Source of the DNA: Candidatus Azophilus lithoversatilis
GTDB lineage: Bacteria > Pseudomonadota > Gammaproteobacteria > Pseudomonadales > Azotimanducaceae
Assembly (NCBI GenBank): GCA_028278675.1
Contig: JAQAJJ010000002.1
Location: 93,674-157,673 of the forward strand
Length of the DNA: 64,000 nt
Direction: 5' to 3'
Notes under the pieces: model-generated
What the model saw: only the letters and a program-made list of their open reading frames with translations
Database searches by the model: none
What the model was told of the DNA's origin: nothing
In this document: positions 42,480 to 52,216 of the stretch, one piece after another
Numbering within the stretch: the stretch's first letter is position 1
Layout of the letters: each line of letters begins with the position of its first letter
Program-made: the position numbers and the translations under genes

Positions 42480-42878
42480 TTAAGGGGGTTCCGCCGCGTA
42501 TTGCTCAAGATCGTCGGTGATCTCGTGCCACGGCGCTTTGGAATCCACGTACTGATGGTAGCCCCGGGGACAAGGCGGGTTGCCCGACACCGTGCTCATG
42601 CTCAGGTACAGATAGTCTGGATGGCGATGCGACGCCACCAAGATGGCGGAGCCGCACTCACCGCAGAACGCCCGGTCGTTGAACTCGGAAGAGGCATAGG
42701 TCCGGATTCGGTCGGCTCCGGACACATAGCGGAAGCGCTCCTTGGCGACTTCGGCAAAGGTGGCATACGCGGCACCATGCAGCCGGCGGCATTGAGAGCA
42801 GTGGCAGTGGCTGAAATCCGTGATCTCTCCATCCACCCCGTAGCGGACCCGGCCGCATTCGCAGTTGCCGTTGATCAT
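42480..42878 (-). CDS. GFA-family (CENP-V/GFA domain) protein
   Basis: CECGRVRYGVDGEITDFSHCHCSQCRRLHGAAYATFAEVAKERFRYVSGADRIRTYASSEFNDRAFCGECGSAIL. Confidence 0.93.
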   Translation of the reverse strand: MINGNCECGRVRYGVDGEITDFSHCHCSQCRRLHGAAYATFAEVAKERFRYVSGADRIRTYASSEFNDRAFCGECGSAILVASHRHPDYLYLSMSTVSGNPPCPRGYHQYVDSKAPWHEITDDLEQYAAEPP

Positions 42879-43774
42879 GCCTGCACCGCCGCCATTTCTT
42901 CTTCAAGCATTTCTTCTTCAAGCATTTCCTTGCGCCACTCGCTCAGGTTCATGTCGATGGCCATGAACCCGCCGATCCAGAGGATCTCGTCCCACAGGTA
43001 CAGCCAGTGGGAGAGTGTTGCCCAGTACACGCCGACTCCGAGAATGGAGAGGTACAGGAGGCTTTTCCCCCACTTGGCCGTTCGCATCAGCGCCCCGCCG
43101 GTCACGCCCCGGTCCTGCAGGCGCACCACCACTTCGATGGCGAGCAGCACCAGCAGCCAGGCGACTCCTTCATAGACATCCGCCCAGGCCAGTTGCCGCT
43201 CCAAGCTCAGCCCGGCAATGTCGCTCACCACCGGGTCGTCGCCCACCCGGTAGAACTGCGCCGCGCTCGACAACCCCTCGCAGGTCTCTGGGGTGATGGC
43301 CGTGTACTCCAAGTTGTAGACGTAGGAAAGGTCCTGGTCGGCCAAGTCGCACAGGTTGGTGGCGTCTTCGACTGGCACGGTCGGCTGCAGGTTGATGACA
43401 CTGTCGGCGTAGGCGTAGATGGTGTGCGCGATCATCACGAAACAGAGCAGACGCACGCCGTGCAGGAGCCGTGCAACCCAGCCTTTCAGCGCGTCATCGC
43501 TGAGCGCGTAGGTTTCCAGTTCGAACATGAACAGCAGGATGAACCAAGCCGACTCGTCTATGGTGACGGCAAAGTTGTTGGTCCAGTCGAAGAAGGTTGA
43601 TTCGGCTGTGAGGGTGTGTACGGCTCTTATGGAGTCTTCAGCGACGTAGTAGCCGAAATTGACCAGCAGGAGCGCATAGACCGTCCACTTGACGGCCTGC
43701 TGGATTCGGTGCAGCCGCAGGTCCGCCGCGACCGTCAGGTCGTGCGGCGTCAATGGGTTTGGCGCAGAAGCCAT
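42875..43774 (-). CDS. Multi-pass membrane protein, unknown function
   Basis: Hydrophobic segments (TVYALLLVNFGYYVAEDS, SAWFILLFMFELETYAL, GVAWLLVLLAIEVVVRL, LLYLSILGVGVYWATL); 15-bp tandem duplication at C-terminus. Confidence 0.75.
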   Translation of the reverse strand: MASAPNPLTPHDLTVAADLRLHRIQQAVKWTVYALLLVNFGYYVAEDSIRAVHTLTAESTFFDWTNNFAVTIDESAWFILLFMFELETYALSDDALKGWVARLLHGVRLLCFVMIAHTIYAYADSVINLQPTVPVEDATNLCDLADQDLSYVYNLEYTAITPETCEGLSSAAQFYRVGDDPVVSDIAGLSLERQLAWADVYEGVAWLLVLLAIEVVVRLQDRGVTGGALMRTAKWGKSLLYLSILGVGVYWATLSHWLYLWDEILWIGGFMAIDMNLSEWRKEMLEEEMLEEEMAAVQA

Positions 43775-44544
43775 CGGCGGTACTGAGCGGGCGCTTGGCC
43801 GACTGTTTTCTTGAAGGCGGTGTAGAACGCGGAATTGGAGTTGAACCCCACAGAGAACGCGATGTTCAGCACCGAGTCGCCGTGGTCGTCGAAGTCCGCG
43901 AGCAGTTCCTTGGCGCGGTCGATGCGGTAGCGGTTCACGTAGTCGAAGAAACTCCTGCCGAAACCGGAATTGATCACCTGTGAGAGGTGGTTCACCGAGC
44001 AGCCCACCGCTTTCGCGAGTTCGGGCAGGGTCAGGTCGGGCCGCAGGTAGATTCTCTCCGACCGCATCAAGCGTTCCAACCGCATCTTGTGCCTGGCCAG
44101 TTGCGCATCGGTCAGTCCCGACTTCGCGTACTTGGGGCTTTGTCCCCGCTGCGACGCAAGGCTCGCGATCTGGGCACGCTTCGTCGCGGCGGGAACCTCG
44201 TAGTAGTCGGTGATGGTCGATGCCGAATTGCCGCGCAACGTCATGAACTCGGCACCGTGAATGCAGTCCTCGGGCGCGCCGGTGCGCGACGCCCCAAGGG
44301 GATGCATCCGGTACTGAAAGGCGATGGTGTGCCGGCTCTCCAGAATGTCGCCGACCAACTCGTAGCGGTGCCGGAAGTCGGCAAAGAACTCCTGCAGGTC
44401 GACAATCAACTCGTCGCGCGATATCTGCTCATTGTCCGGAACGTCGAGGTAGGTGCCATCCGCCGCCAAATGCCCCGCCACAGCTTCTGGATCCTTGTGA
44501 TTCCAAGCATCGAAGTAACTCTGCACGAATTTCGCGGCGCGCAT
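43750..44544 (-). CDS. Transcriptional regulator: N-terminal SnoaL-like (NTF2) domain + C-terminal AraC HTH
   Basis: AAKFVQSYFDAWNHKDPEAVAGHLAADGTYLDVP..YRMHPLG..; C-term LTLPELAKAVGCSVNHLSQVINSGFGRSFFDYVNRYRIDRAKELLADFDDHGDSVLNIAFSVGFNSNSAFYTAFKKTVGQAPAQYRR. Confidence 0.85.
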   Translation of the reverse strand: MRAAKFVQSYFDAWNHKDPEAVAGHLAADGTYLDVPDNEQISRDELIVDLQEFFADFRHRYELVGDILESRHTIAFQYRMHPLGASRTGAPEDCIHGAEFMTLRGNSASTITDYYEVPAATKRAQIASLASQRGQSPKYAKSGLTDAQLARHKMRLERLMRSERIYLRPDLTLPELAKAVGCSVNHLSQVINSGFGRSFFDYVNRYRIDRAKELLADFDDHGDSVLNIAFSVGFNSNSAFYTAFKKTVGQAPAQYRRWLLRQTH

Positions 44545-44615
44545 CGGCAACACCTCCCTGAGAGGTTCTCTATACCGACGGTCGCGGAATGTCAAACTAG
44601 GGTCCAAAGGCAAGT

Positions 44616-45821
44616 CTAGAAATCGGGTGCGGGGGTGGCGCGGGCGCGGGCGGGGGTCCAGAAGGGCTTGTTCCGACTGGTGCAGCGAGCCACGCGGTTG
44701 TAGTGGCGCAATTCCTCTTCGTAGTAGATCTCCGCCCACATTGCTCCGTTCAGGAATCTGGGCTCGATCATCGCCAGCGCGATGTTCGCCTTTACGGCGG
44801 GCGACCACATGGCGGATGTCACGTAACCGATCTGTTTCGTGCAACGCCGATTTCGGTAGATGTGGGAACCCTCCGCCGGGCGGTTGCCCTCAATGTCCAG
44901 TCGGGTGAGGCGGTATTTCGGCCCTTCCCGCTTCTCCTTCGCCAGTGCGCAGCGACCGCTGAAATGCGGTTTTCGAAAGTCGACCAGCCAGTCGAGGCTC
45001 AGTTCGAAAGGCGTCTGGTCGTGCTCGAAGCGGACGGTCTTCAAGGCCTCGTTGAACTCCATCGCCGGCATGATGAAGCCCGCCTCCAGCCGCGCCATGT
45101 TGGTCGCCGCCTCGCCGTAGGGCTGTATGCCGTAGGCTTCGCCCGCATCATAGAGCGCGTCCCACAATTCCAGGGCATGCTCCGGCGACACCCAGAGCTC
45201 GTAGCCCAGATCGCCCGTGAACCCGGTTCGGGATACCATGAGGCTGGCGCCCCGGAAGTCGAAGTGCCGAATGTCAAACGGCCTTGCGGTTTCCACGTCT
45301 GCAAGCCCCATTCCCTTCAACACCGCGCACGAGGTGGGGCCTTGCACCGCCAGTGCCGCCAGCTCATCGCTCTGATCGGTGATCGTTATGTCATCGAATC
45401 CGAAGACGCTTTTGGCGAGCCAGGCGCCGCATGGGCTTCCGCAGGTCAGCATGAACCGGTCGGCGCCCAAGCGGAAAATGGTGCCGTCATCGATCAGCCG
45501 CCCTTCGTCGGTGCACCACAGGGTGTACCCGACCCGGTTCAGCCCGATCTTGGCAACGTCGCGGGTGACCATGCGATTAAGCATGGCTTCGGCATCCGGC
45601 CCCTTGATCTCGTACTTCTGCATGGGGCTGATGTCGTAGGTCGCGACTCGGTTGCGCACGCAGAAATACTCGTACTCCACATCGTAGTAGTACTCAGCGA
45701 ACTTGTAGCCGTTCCACGCTGACCAGGCCTCGCGCACGTTCAGCGCCTCCAGCCGCGGATGGAACGGCGACGGTTTTGGCCGCTCACCGGCAAGTGGGTC
45801 TAGTGTCGTGTCAAGCGTCAT
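44616..45821 (-). CDS. GcvT-like (aminomethyltransferase/folate-binding) family protein
   Basis: RNRVATYDISPMQKYEIKGPDAEAMLNRMVTRDVAKIGLNRVGYTLWCTDEGRLIDDGTIFRL..SRTGFTGDLGYELWVSPEHALELWDAL. Confidence 0.9.
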   Translation of the reverse strand: MTLDTTLDPLAGERPKPSPFHPRLEALNVREAWSAWNGYKFAEYYYDVEYEYFCVRNRVATYDISPMQKYEIKGPDAEAMLNRMVTRDVAKIGLNRVGYTLWCTDEGRLIDDGTIFRLGADRFMLTCGSPCGAWLAKSVFGFDDITITDQSDELAALAVQGPTSCAVLKGMGLADVETARPFDIRHFDFRGASLMVSRTGFTGDLGYELWVSPEHALELWDALYDAGEAYGIQPYGEAATNMARLEAGFIMPAMEFNEALKTVRFEHDQTPFELSLDWLVDFRKPHFSGRCALAKEKREGPKYRLTRLDIEGNRPAEGSHIYRNRRCTKQIGYVTSAMWSPAVKANIALAMIEPRFLNGAMWAEIYYEEELRHYNRVARCTSRNKPFWTPARARATPAPDF

Positions 45822-47431
45822 TCGTCGAAAAAGTCGTCTTCCGGCACCGAATTCGGGCGCCGCAGGTCCATCAGAATCTCCCGCGCCGCGTTGGCGCCGC
45901 AGGTGGCCGAGACGCCGCCGCCTGGGTGAGTGGATGAACCGCACATGTACAGGTTCCTCACCGGCATGCGGTACTGTCCATAGCCGGGAAACGGGCGGTT
46001 GAAGAACAGTTGATCGAGCGTGAGTTCGCCTTGGAAGATGTTGCCCTCGGTCAGGCCGATCTCCTGTTCGATCTCGTGGGGGGTGCGCACCTCCATGTGC
46101 ACGATCAGGTCTTTGAAGCCAGGGCTGTAGCGCGCGATCTTGTCGATCACGGTCTGCCCGAAGCGGTCGCGCTTTTCCGGTGTCCAGGGTCCGTCGGCGA
46201 GTTGCGGCGGGCAGTACTGGATGAAGTTCGACATCCAGTGCTGGCCCGGGGGCGCGACGGTGGGGTCCCAGGCCGATGGGATCACCGACTCGACGAACGG
46301 ATCGTCTGACCAGCGGCCCCGCTTCCAGCAGTCGTAGGCGCGCTCCAGCGTCTCCATCGACCCGCTGAATGCCTGGCCGCCGCGATTGACGTATGGATTG
46401 TCGGGAACCCCGGTGAATTTCGGCAGTGCGGACAGGGCGATGTTGACCTTGCCCGATGAGCCCCGGATCTTGAAATTGTCGGCCTTCTCCCGGATGCCGT
46501 CCGGCAGGTCGCCCGCATCCATGATGCGGGTGAAGGTGCGCTTCGCATCCAGGTTGGAAACAACGATGCGGGCGCTCAGTTCATCGCCGTTGTCGAGCAC
46601 CACACCGGTTGCCCTGCGGTTCTTCACCAGCACTTGGCGCACGCCGGCTTCGGTTCGGATCTCGCCGCCGTGCTCGCGCACCGCGCCCGCTATGGCCTCG
46701 GAAATCGCGCCCATGCCGCCCCGGGCGAGGCCCCAGGCGCCGATGTTGCCGTCCACATCGCCCATCACGTGGTGCAGCAGGATGTAGGCGGAACCGGGCG
46801 AGTAAACGCCGAGGGCGGTGCCGATGATGCCGGGTGTCGCCATGGCGGCCTTGATCAGGTCGTTCTCGAAATAGTCTTCCAGGAACTCGGCAGCGCTCAT
46901 GGTGAAAAATCGAATGTACTCGTAGATTTGCTGCTCGCCCATCGACCGGAACTGCTTGGCCAGGAACAGCAGTTCGGAGATGTCCCGGGGGCGCAGCCTT
47001 GCGGGGTCGGGAGGCGTTCGCAGCAGCGTCTTGCGGATGAGTTGGGAATAGCGGGTGAGGTCTGCCTGGAAGCGGTGCATCGCATCGGCATCGTGGGGCG
47101 AGTGGCGCTTCAGTTCCAAGTAGGCCGCGGTCTCGTCGTGGTAGGAGATGAGCCGTTCGTCGCCATCGCCGAAATTCACGGTGCCCAGGTACGGCACCAG
47201 GATGAGGCCGTGCCGGCTCAGATTCAGGTCCCGGTGGATGGCCTGGCGCATCATGCTGCACATGTAGGAACAGTTCGAGTAGGTAAAGCCCTCGTGCAAT
47301 TCCCGGGATACCGCCGCGCCGCCGATGTAGTCGTTCTTCTCCAGCACCACCACCTTCAGTCCGGCCTTGGCGAGGTAGGCGGCGTTGGTCAGGCCGTTGT
47401 GGCCCGCGCCGATGACGATGGCGTCAAGCAT
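45818..47431 (-). CDS. NAD(P)/FAD-dependent oxidoreductase, PYROXD2/phytoene desaturase-like
   Basis: MLDAIVIGAGHNGLTNAAYLAKAGLKVVVLEKNDYIGGAAVSRELHEGFTYSNCSY..NLYMCGSSTHPGGGVSATCGANAAREIL; 4-nt overlap with GcvT-like gene. Confidence 0.9.
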   Translation of the reverse strand: MLDAIVIGAGHNGLTNAAYLAKAGLKVVVLEKNDYIGGAAVSRELHEGFTYSNCSYMCSMMRQAIHRDLNLSRHGLILVPYLGTVNFGDGDERLISYHDETAAYLELKRHSPHDADAMHRFQADLTRYSQLIRKTLLRTPPDPARLRPRDISELLFLAKQFRSMGEQQIYEYIRFFTMSAAEFLEDYFENDLIKAAMATPGIIGTALGVYSPGSAYILLHHVMGDVDGNIGAWGLARGGMGAISEAIAGAVREHGGEIRTEAGVRQVLVKNRRATGVVLDNGDELSARIVVSNLDAKRTFTRIMDAGDLPDGIREKADNFKIRGSSGKVNIALSALPKFTGVPDNPYVNRGGQAFSGSMETLERAYDCWKRGRWSDDPFVESVIPSAWDPTVAPPGQHWMSNFIQYCPPQLADGPWTPEKRDRFGQTVIDKIARYSPGFKDLIVHMEVRTPHEIEQEIGLTEGNIFQGELTLDQLFFNRPFPGYGQYRMPVRNLYMCGSSTHPGGGVSATCGANAAREILMDLRRPNSVPEDDFFDE

Positions 47432-47461
47432 TGGCGCGCCCCGCCAATGACGCTCTGACGT

Positions 47462-49042
47462 TCAATGCAATATCTCCCGCGCCGCATTGTGCCCCGGAGC
47501 ACCGGTGAGATCGCCGCCAGGGTGGCACCCGGCGCCACACAGGTACAGGCCGGGTATGGGTGTGCGGTACTGCGCGGCTTGATAGGTCGGCCGCATCATG
47601 AGCAACTGATCGATGGCGAACTCGGTGTGATGCCAGTGCCCGCCGGTAACGCGGCATTGCGCTTCGATGTCCGCGGGCGTGAGGAATTCGCAGGCAACGA
47701 TCTGGTCGCGGATGCGCGGCGCATATTGCGCAATGGTGTCGATGGCTCGCTCGCACACCGCTTGCCGCGCAGTATCGCTCCAGCCGCCTTTGAGGCTGTA
47801 TGGCACATACATGACGTGGGCGGAAAGCACATGCTTGCCAGCTGGCGCGAGCGAGGGATCCTGCTGGCTGGGCACGACCACTTCCATGACCGGATTTTCC
47901 GGACACTCCCCGTATTTGGCCGCATCGAACGCGAACTCCATGGCATCGAGGTCGGGTGCGATGATCATGCGTCCGTCCGGCGTTTCAAGCCCATCGAATT
48001 CCGGCACGCCGTCCAACGCCAAGTGCAGCTTCGCAACCAGCCCCTGGCAGCGCAGGCGCCGAATCCGGTTCGTGAACCCGATGTCCAGGAAAGGGACGCC
48101 GACCAGATCGAGGAAGGTGCGCTGCGGGTCGGCCGACGAAACCACGCAATCGACGTCGATGCGTTCGCCGTTCTCAAGTTCAACGCCGTTGACTGCCGGG
48201 CCGCCGCAAGCAGGGCGGCTGCTGTTGCCGGTTGCGTCCGCATTGCGCGCACCGATCAGAATTCGACGTACCGGCGCGCCGCAACGTATGTCCGCCCCGG
48301 ACGCGGTGGCTGCGGCGCACAGCGACCTGATCAGGCTGTCGATGCCACCCGGAGGCATGGCGTGCGCCCCGCCTGACGCTTCCCCCATGCGATAGAGCAT
48401 GGCGAGGACGGCGCCATTCGGCGAGCGTGGCGCGAGCCTGGACCCGACCAGACCATCCCAACTCAAGGTGGCTTTGACGATGTCGCGCTGAAAGCACTCA
48501 TCCATGAGATCGCGGGCTGGCAGCGTGGCGATGCGCAGGAATTCCCGCATTTCAACCTTTCCGAGGCGCCGCAGGCGGTAGCCGATGTGCGCGAACGTCA
48601 TGGAACCGGCTAGGCCGGCGCTGCCGATAGGGGGCGCGGTCTTGAGCCAGAACGGCTGCAGGGCGTTGGCAAAGCGCGTCATGCGTTCCCGGTAGCCGGC
48701 AAAGGCCTCCGCCTCAGCGGCCGCCGCTGAGATCAACGCCTCTCCATCGAGCACGGCGTGGTCTCCGTCGCGTTGCAGCCCAATGGTCTTCAAGTTGCGC
48801 GAGGGGTTCTCGAACCCGTGTTTGCGAAGGTCGAGTTCCCCAGCCACCTTGGCCGAGAAGTGGCTCACCGTGTGCGCGACGGAGGCGTGGAAGCCAGGAT
48901 GAAACTCACGACCCGCAGCCAAGCCCCCGGGCGTCTGCCCCGCCTCGAGCACCAGCACCCGATGGCCTGCCCGCGCAAGGTATGCAGCGCACACCAGCCC
49001 GTTGTGCCCTGCCCCGACAATTGCCACGTCGTAGCGGTTCAA
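47462..49042 (-). CDS. NAD(P)/FAD-dependent oxidoreductase, PYROXD2/phytoene desaturase-like (paralog)
   Basis: YDVAIVGAGHNGLVCAAYLARAGHRVLVLEAGQTPGGLAAGREFHPGFHASVAHTVSHFS..GLYLCGAGCHPGGDLTGAPGHNAAREIL. Confidence 0.9.
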   Translation of the reverse strand: MNRYDVAIVGAGHNGLVCAAYLARAGHRVLVLEAGQTPGGLAAGREFHPGFHASVAHTVSHFSAKVAGELDLRKHGFENPSRNLKTIGLQRDGDHAVLDGEALISAAAAEAEAFAGYRERMTRFANALQPFWLKTAPPIGSAGLAGSMTFAHIGYRLRRLGKVEMREFLRIATLPARDLMDECFQRDIVKATLSWDGLVGSRLAPRSPNGAVLAMLYRMGEASGGAHAMPPGGIDSLIRSLCAAATASGADIRCGAPVRRILIGARNADATGNSSRPACGGPAVNGVELENGERIDVDCVVSSADPQRTFLDLVGVPFLDIGFTNRIRRLRCQGLVAKLHLALDGVPEFDGLETPDGRMIIAPDLDAMEFAFDAAKYGECPENPVMEVVVPSQQDPSLAPAGKHVLSAHVMYVPYSLKGGWSDTARQAVCERAIDTIAQYAPRIRDQIVACEFLTPADIEAQCRVTGGHWHHTEFAIDQLLMMRPTYQAAQYRTPIPGLYLCGAGCHPGGDLTGAPGHNAAREILH

Positions 49043-49746
49043 TCCAGTCGCTCGTTACAGCCAAGTTGTTGCAGACACTAGGTTAGCCACCTAAAAATAC
49101 CAAGGCTTCGCCGCCTATACGCAACGCAGCATCGCGGCGCCCGGTCAAGACCCCAGGCGATAGCGCAGCTATGTCGTCAACTATAGGGGGAACAGGCTCC
49201 ACTGCTGGCGCGGGTCGACGCCGTTGCGGCTGGCCAGCGGCAGGATGCTCAGGAACCGGGCCTGGGTCAGCGGAATCGGCCGGTTGCCCCAGCGTTCGCC
49301 GGCCAATGCAACTGCGGCGCTCGTCGCGCGCTCGGGCACGGCCATCTGCGACCGGGGGAAGAACAACTCAGCCGACCGCCCCCGGGCCGTTTCAGCAGTG
49401 GCGCCCAACCAGGCACCGTCCCAATCGGTGCGGAACTGGCGTTAGCGCAGCACGGTGCCGTCAGTCAGGCTGCCGCCCGCGGCCGGATCGCTCCGATGTC
49501 CATTTGATTGCCAACGATGGCTGCGACTTGCGCGAAACGACAAATGAGTTGGAGGCTTGTCGAATGCCGGCCGCGCCAGCCAGCGGACACCAAATGCGCG
49601 TGGTAACTCATTAGCCGTGCCGTCACCCTGATTCAGCGTTTCGGATGGTTATTCCTATGCCCCGGCCCAGCGCGTCCCTATAGGCCCGGATGTCTTTGCC
49701 CCGCCGAGGGGTAACATCAGGATGCGGTAAGTGTGGGAGAGTGGAC

Positions 49747-52209
49747 ATGTCGCGACACGATGATCACCTGTTCGTGAGAACCCCCGTTTCGCTGGGCGTT
49801 ATGGCCGCGATGGCTGGAACCGGCGCACCCGTGGCGGTTCAGGCCGAAGAGACCGAAAGAACCAACGAGATCGAAGAGATCATCGTCACCGCCCGCAAGC
49901 GCGCCCAGAGCATCCAGGACGCGCCGCTCCCCATTCAGGCCTTCGATACTGAGGCGATCCGCGAGAAGGGCCTGAAGACCTTTCAGGACTATGTGAAGGA
50001 ACTGACCAGCGTTTCGTTTGGAACGGCATCGCCGGGCGCGACCACCATCGCCTTCCGGGGAGCGCTCGCCCAACCGACCGGGTTCGACACGATCAGTTCG
50101 TCCACCCTTTATGTCGATGAAATCCCCATCACCCGGGACGGGCAGAACGCCGATGTGCGGATGGTTGACATCGAGCGGCTCGAGGCGCTGTCCGGCCCGC
50201 AGCCCACCCTGTATGGCGCCGGCTCCCAATCCGGCGTGTTGAGAATCGTCACCAACAAGCCGGACACATCGGAATTCGGCGGCTACTACCAGCTCGGCGG
50301 CAGCACCACGAGGTACGGCCAGGGCAGCTACGACGCCAGCGTTGTGCTCAACATTCCGCTTGCCGAGGAGCGGTTGGCCGTGCGCCTCGTTGGCTTCCAA
50401 GAGTTCGAGGGCGGCTACATCGACAACGTGCTGGGCACCACCAGCGCCTACTCGCAGTACAACGGCGATCGGGACAATGCGGACGTCGTTGAGAACAACA
50501 TCAATGACTACCAGAGCCGCGGCGGCCGGGCACTGCTGCGCTACCAGCCGAACGAGAACTGGACCATCGATGCCGGCGTCATCTACCAAAAATCGCAACT
50601 CGACTACATGTTCGACTTCAATCCCAAGTTTGGCGACCTGGAAACCATCAAGTTCAAGGACGAGAACGACGAGGACGAATGGTACAACTTCTCGCTGACC
50701 CTGCAGGGGGACCTTGGCTTCGCCGACCTGACAGTTGCCGCCGGTTGGCACAGCCGCAACATTGACTACGACATAGACGCCACCGCATACATGACCACCT
50801 ACAAGGAGAACGGACTGCAGTTCGCGACCTACTACGTGGGTTCCCCGATGTTCGTGGACTACGCCACCTGCTACGCGACGGCCTACTGCTACCAATGGAT
50901 CACCCAATACGACTTCGGCGCCGACCCGACCTCGCGGATCAGCCTCGACCAGCGCATCCGTTCGTTCGCCGGCGAGATGCGCCTGACCTCCAAGGACGAT
51001 GGCAGCAGCCGCTTCAACTGGTTGCTCGGCACCTTCTACGAGCGCACCAACAACGACTGGGACTACATCACAATCGTCGACGACTTCGCCGAAAACGGCG
51101 GCCAAGGGGCGGTGTTCACCTACTACGGCGTGGCCCCCACGGATGTCTGGTTCGACCAGGGCTTCCGAGAGGGGTGGACCTACAACGGCTTGGAAGGCAA
51201 CGACTTCAACGGCCAGCACCAGGACATCGAATCGATCGCCGCATTCGCCGAGTTCAGCTACGACATCACCGAAACGGTGCGCGTATCCGCCGGGGGGCGA
51301 TACTTCTCCACCGACCGCCGGATCAACGAGAATTCCTATTACATCAACACGGTTTTCGACGACTTCGATGTCACGGAAAACACCAAGGACTTCAGCCCGC
51401 GGGTCAACCTGACCTGGCAGCCCAACGACGACATCCTGACCTACTTCACCTACTCGGAGGGCGTGCGCATCGGCGGCCGCAACGGCGCCGTTGCGCAGCG
51501 GCCCGCAGCTGCTGCGCTCGGTGCGCCCTTAAGCTTCGATTCCGACCGGCTCATGAACTACGAAGCGGGGTTGAAGTCCATCTGGGCAGACGGACGCGTG
51601 GTCGCAAATGTCAGCGCGTTCATCATGAACTGGGAGGACTACCAGATTCGGGTGGCGCTGCCGGTCGCCGGCGCGACAACGGTCAATGCGGGCAACGCCT
51701 CGATCGATGGCTTCGAGGCGCAGTTCGCCTTCAAGCCGTCCCCCAACTGGGAGCTTTCCCTGGCAATGACCTATCTCGATGCGCGCATCGATGACGACAT
51801 TTCCCTGAACGACGGCAACATCATGGCCGGGCAGGCGGGCGATGCGCTGCCGGCGGTGCCCGAACTGAAGCTGGCCGCAGGCATCCTGTACTCCACTGAT
51901 CTACCGTGGTCCGGGTACGAGGGCTACGCGCGCTTCGACTTCTATCACACCGGTGACTCCGTCAACGCCACCAGCGCATCGATTCTGCTGTTTGGGGCGG
52001 AACGGACCGTGCCGGCCCCGCAGCCGGCCTACCAGACCGGCTACCTGAGCTTCGGGGTGAAAGGTGATAATGGCTGGGAGGCATGGCTGTCGATCAACAA
52101 CCTATGGGACGAGCGCGCCATCACTTACATCTATCCACGGTTCGCCGACGATCGCGCCTTCACGATCCGTCCGCGGGAAGTCAGGGTCGGGATCTACAAG
52201 GCCCTCTGA
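49747..52209 (+). CDS. TonB-dependent receptor
   Basis: NEIEEIIVTARKRAQSIQDAPLPIQAFDTEAIREKGLKTFQDYVKELTSVSF..VRMVDIERLEALSGPQPTLYGAGSQSGVLRIVTNKP. Confidence 0.95.
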   Translation: MSRHDDHLFVRTPVSLGVMAAMAGTGAPVAVQAEETERTNEIEEIIVTARKRAQSIQDAPLPIQAFDTEAIREKGLKTFQDYVKELTSVSFGTASPGATTIAFRGALAQPTGFDTISSSTLYVDEIPITRDGQNADVRMVDIERLEALSGPQPTLYGAGSQSGVLRIVTNKPDTSEFGGYYQLGGSTTRYGQGSYDASVVLNIPLAEERLAVRLVGFQEFEGGYIDNVLGTTSAYSQYNGDRDNADVVENNINDYQSRGGRALLRYQPNENWTIDAGVIYQKSQLDYMFDFNPKFGDLETIKFKDENDEDEWYNFSLTLQGDLGFADLTVAAGWHSRNIDYDIDATAYMTTYKENGLQFATYYVGSPMFVDYATCYATAYCYQWITQYDFGADPTSRISLDQRIRSFAGEMRLTSKDDGSSRFNWLLGTFYERTNNDWDYITIVDDFAENGGQGAVFTYYGVAPTDVWFDQGFREGWTYNGLEGNDFNGQHQDIESIAAFAEFSYDITETVRVSAGGRYFSTDRRINENSYYINTVFDDFDVTENTKDFSPRVNLTWQPNDDILTYFTYSEGVRIGGRNGAVAQRPAAAALGAPLSFDSDRLMNYEAGLKSIWADGRVVANVSAFIMNWEDYQIRVALPVAGATTVNAGNASIDGFEAQFAFKPSPNWELSLAMTYLDARIDDDISLNDGNIMAGQAGDALPAVPELKLAAGILYSTDLPWSGYEGYARFDFYHTGDSVNATSASILLFGAERTVPAPQPAYQTGYLSFGVKGDNGWEAWLSINNLWDERAITYIYPRFADDRAFTIRPREVRVGIYKAL

Positions 52210-52216
52210 AACAGGG

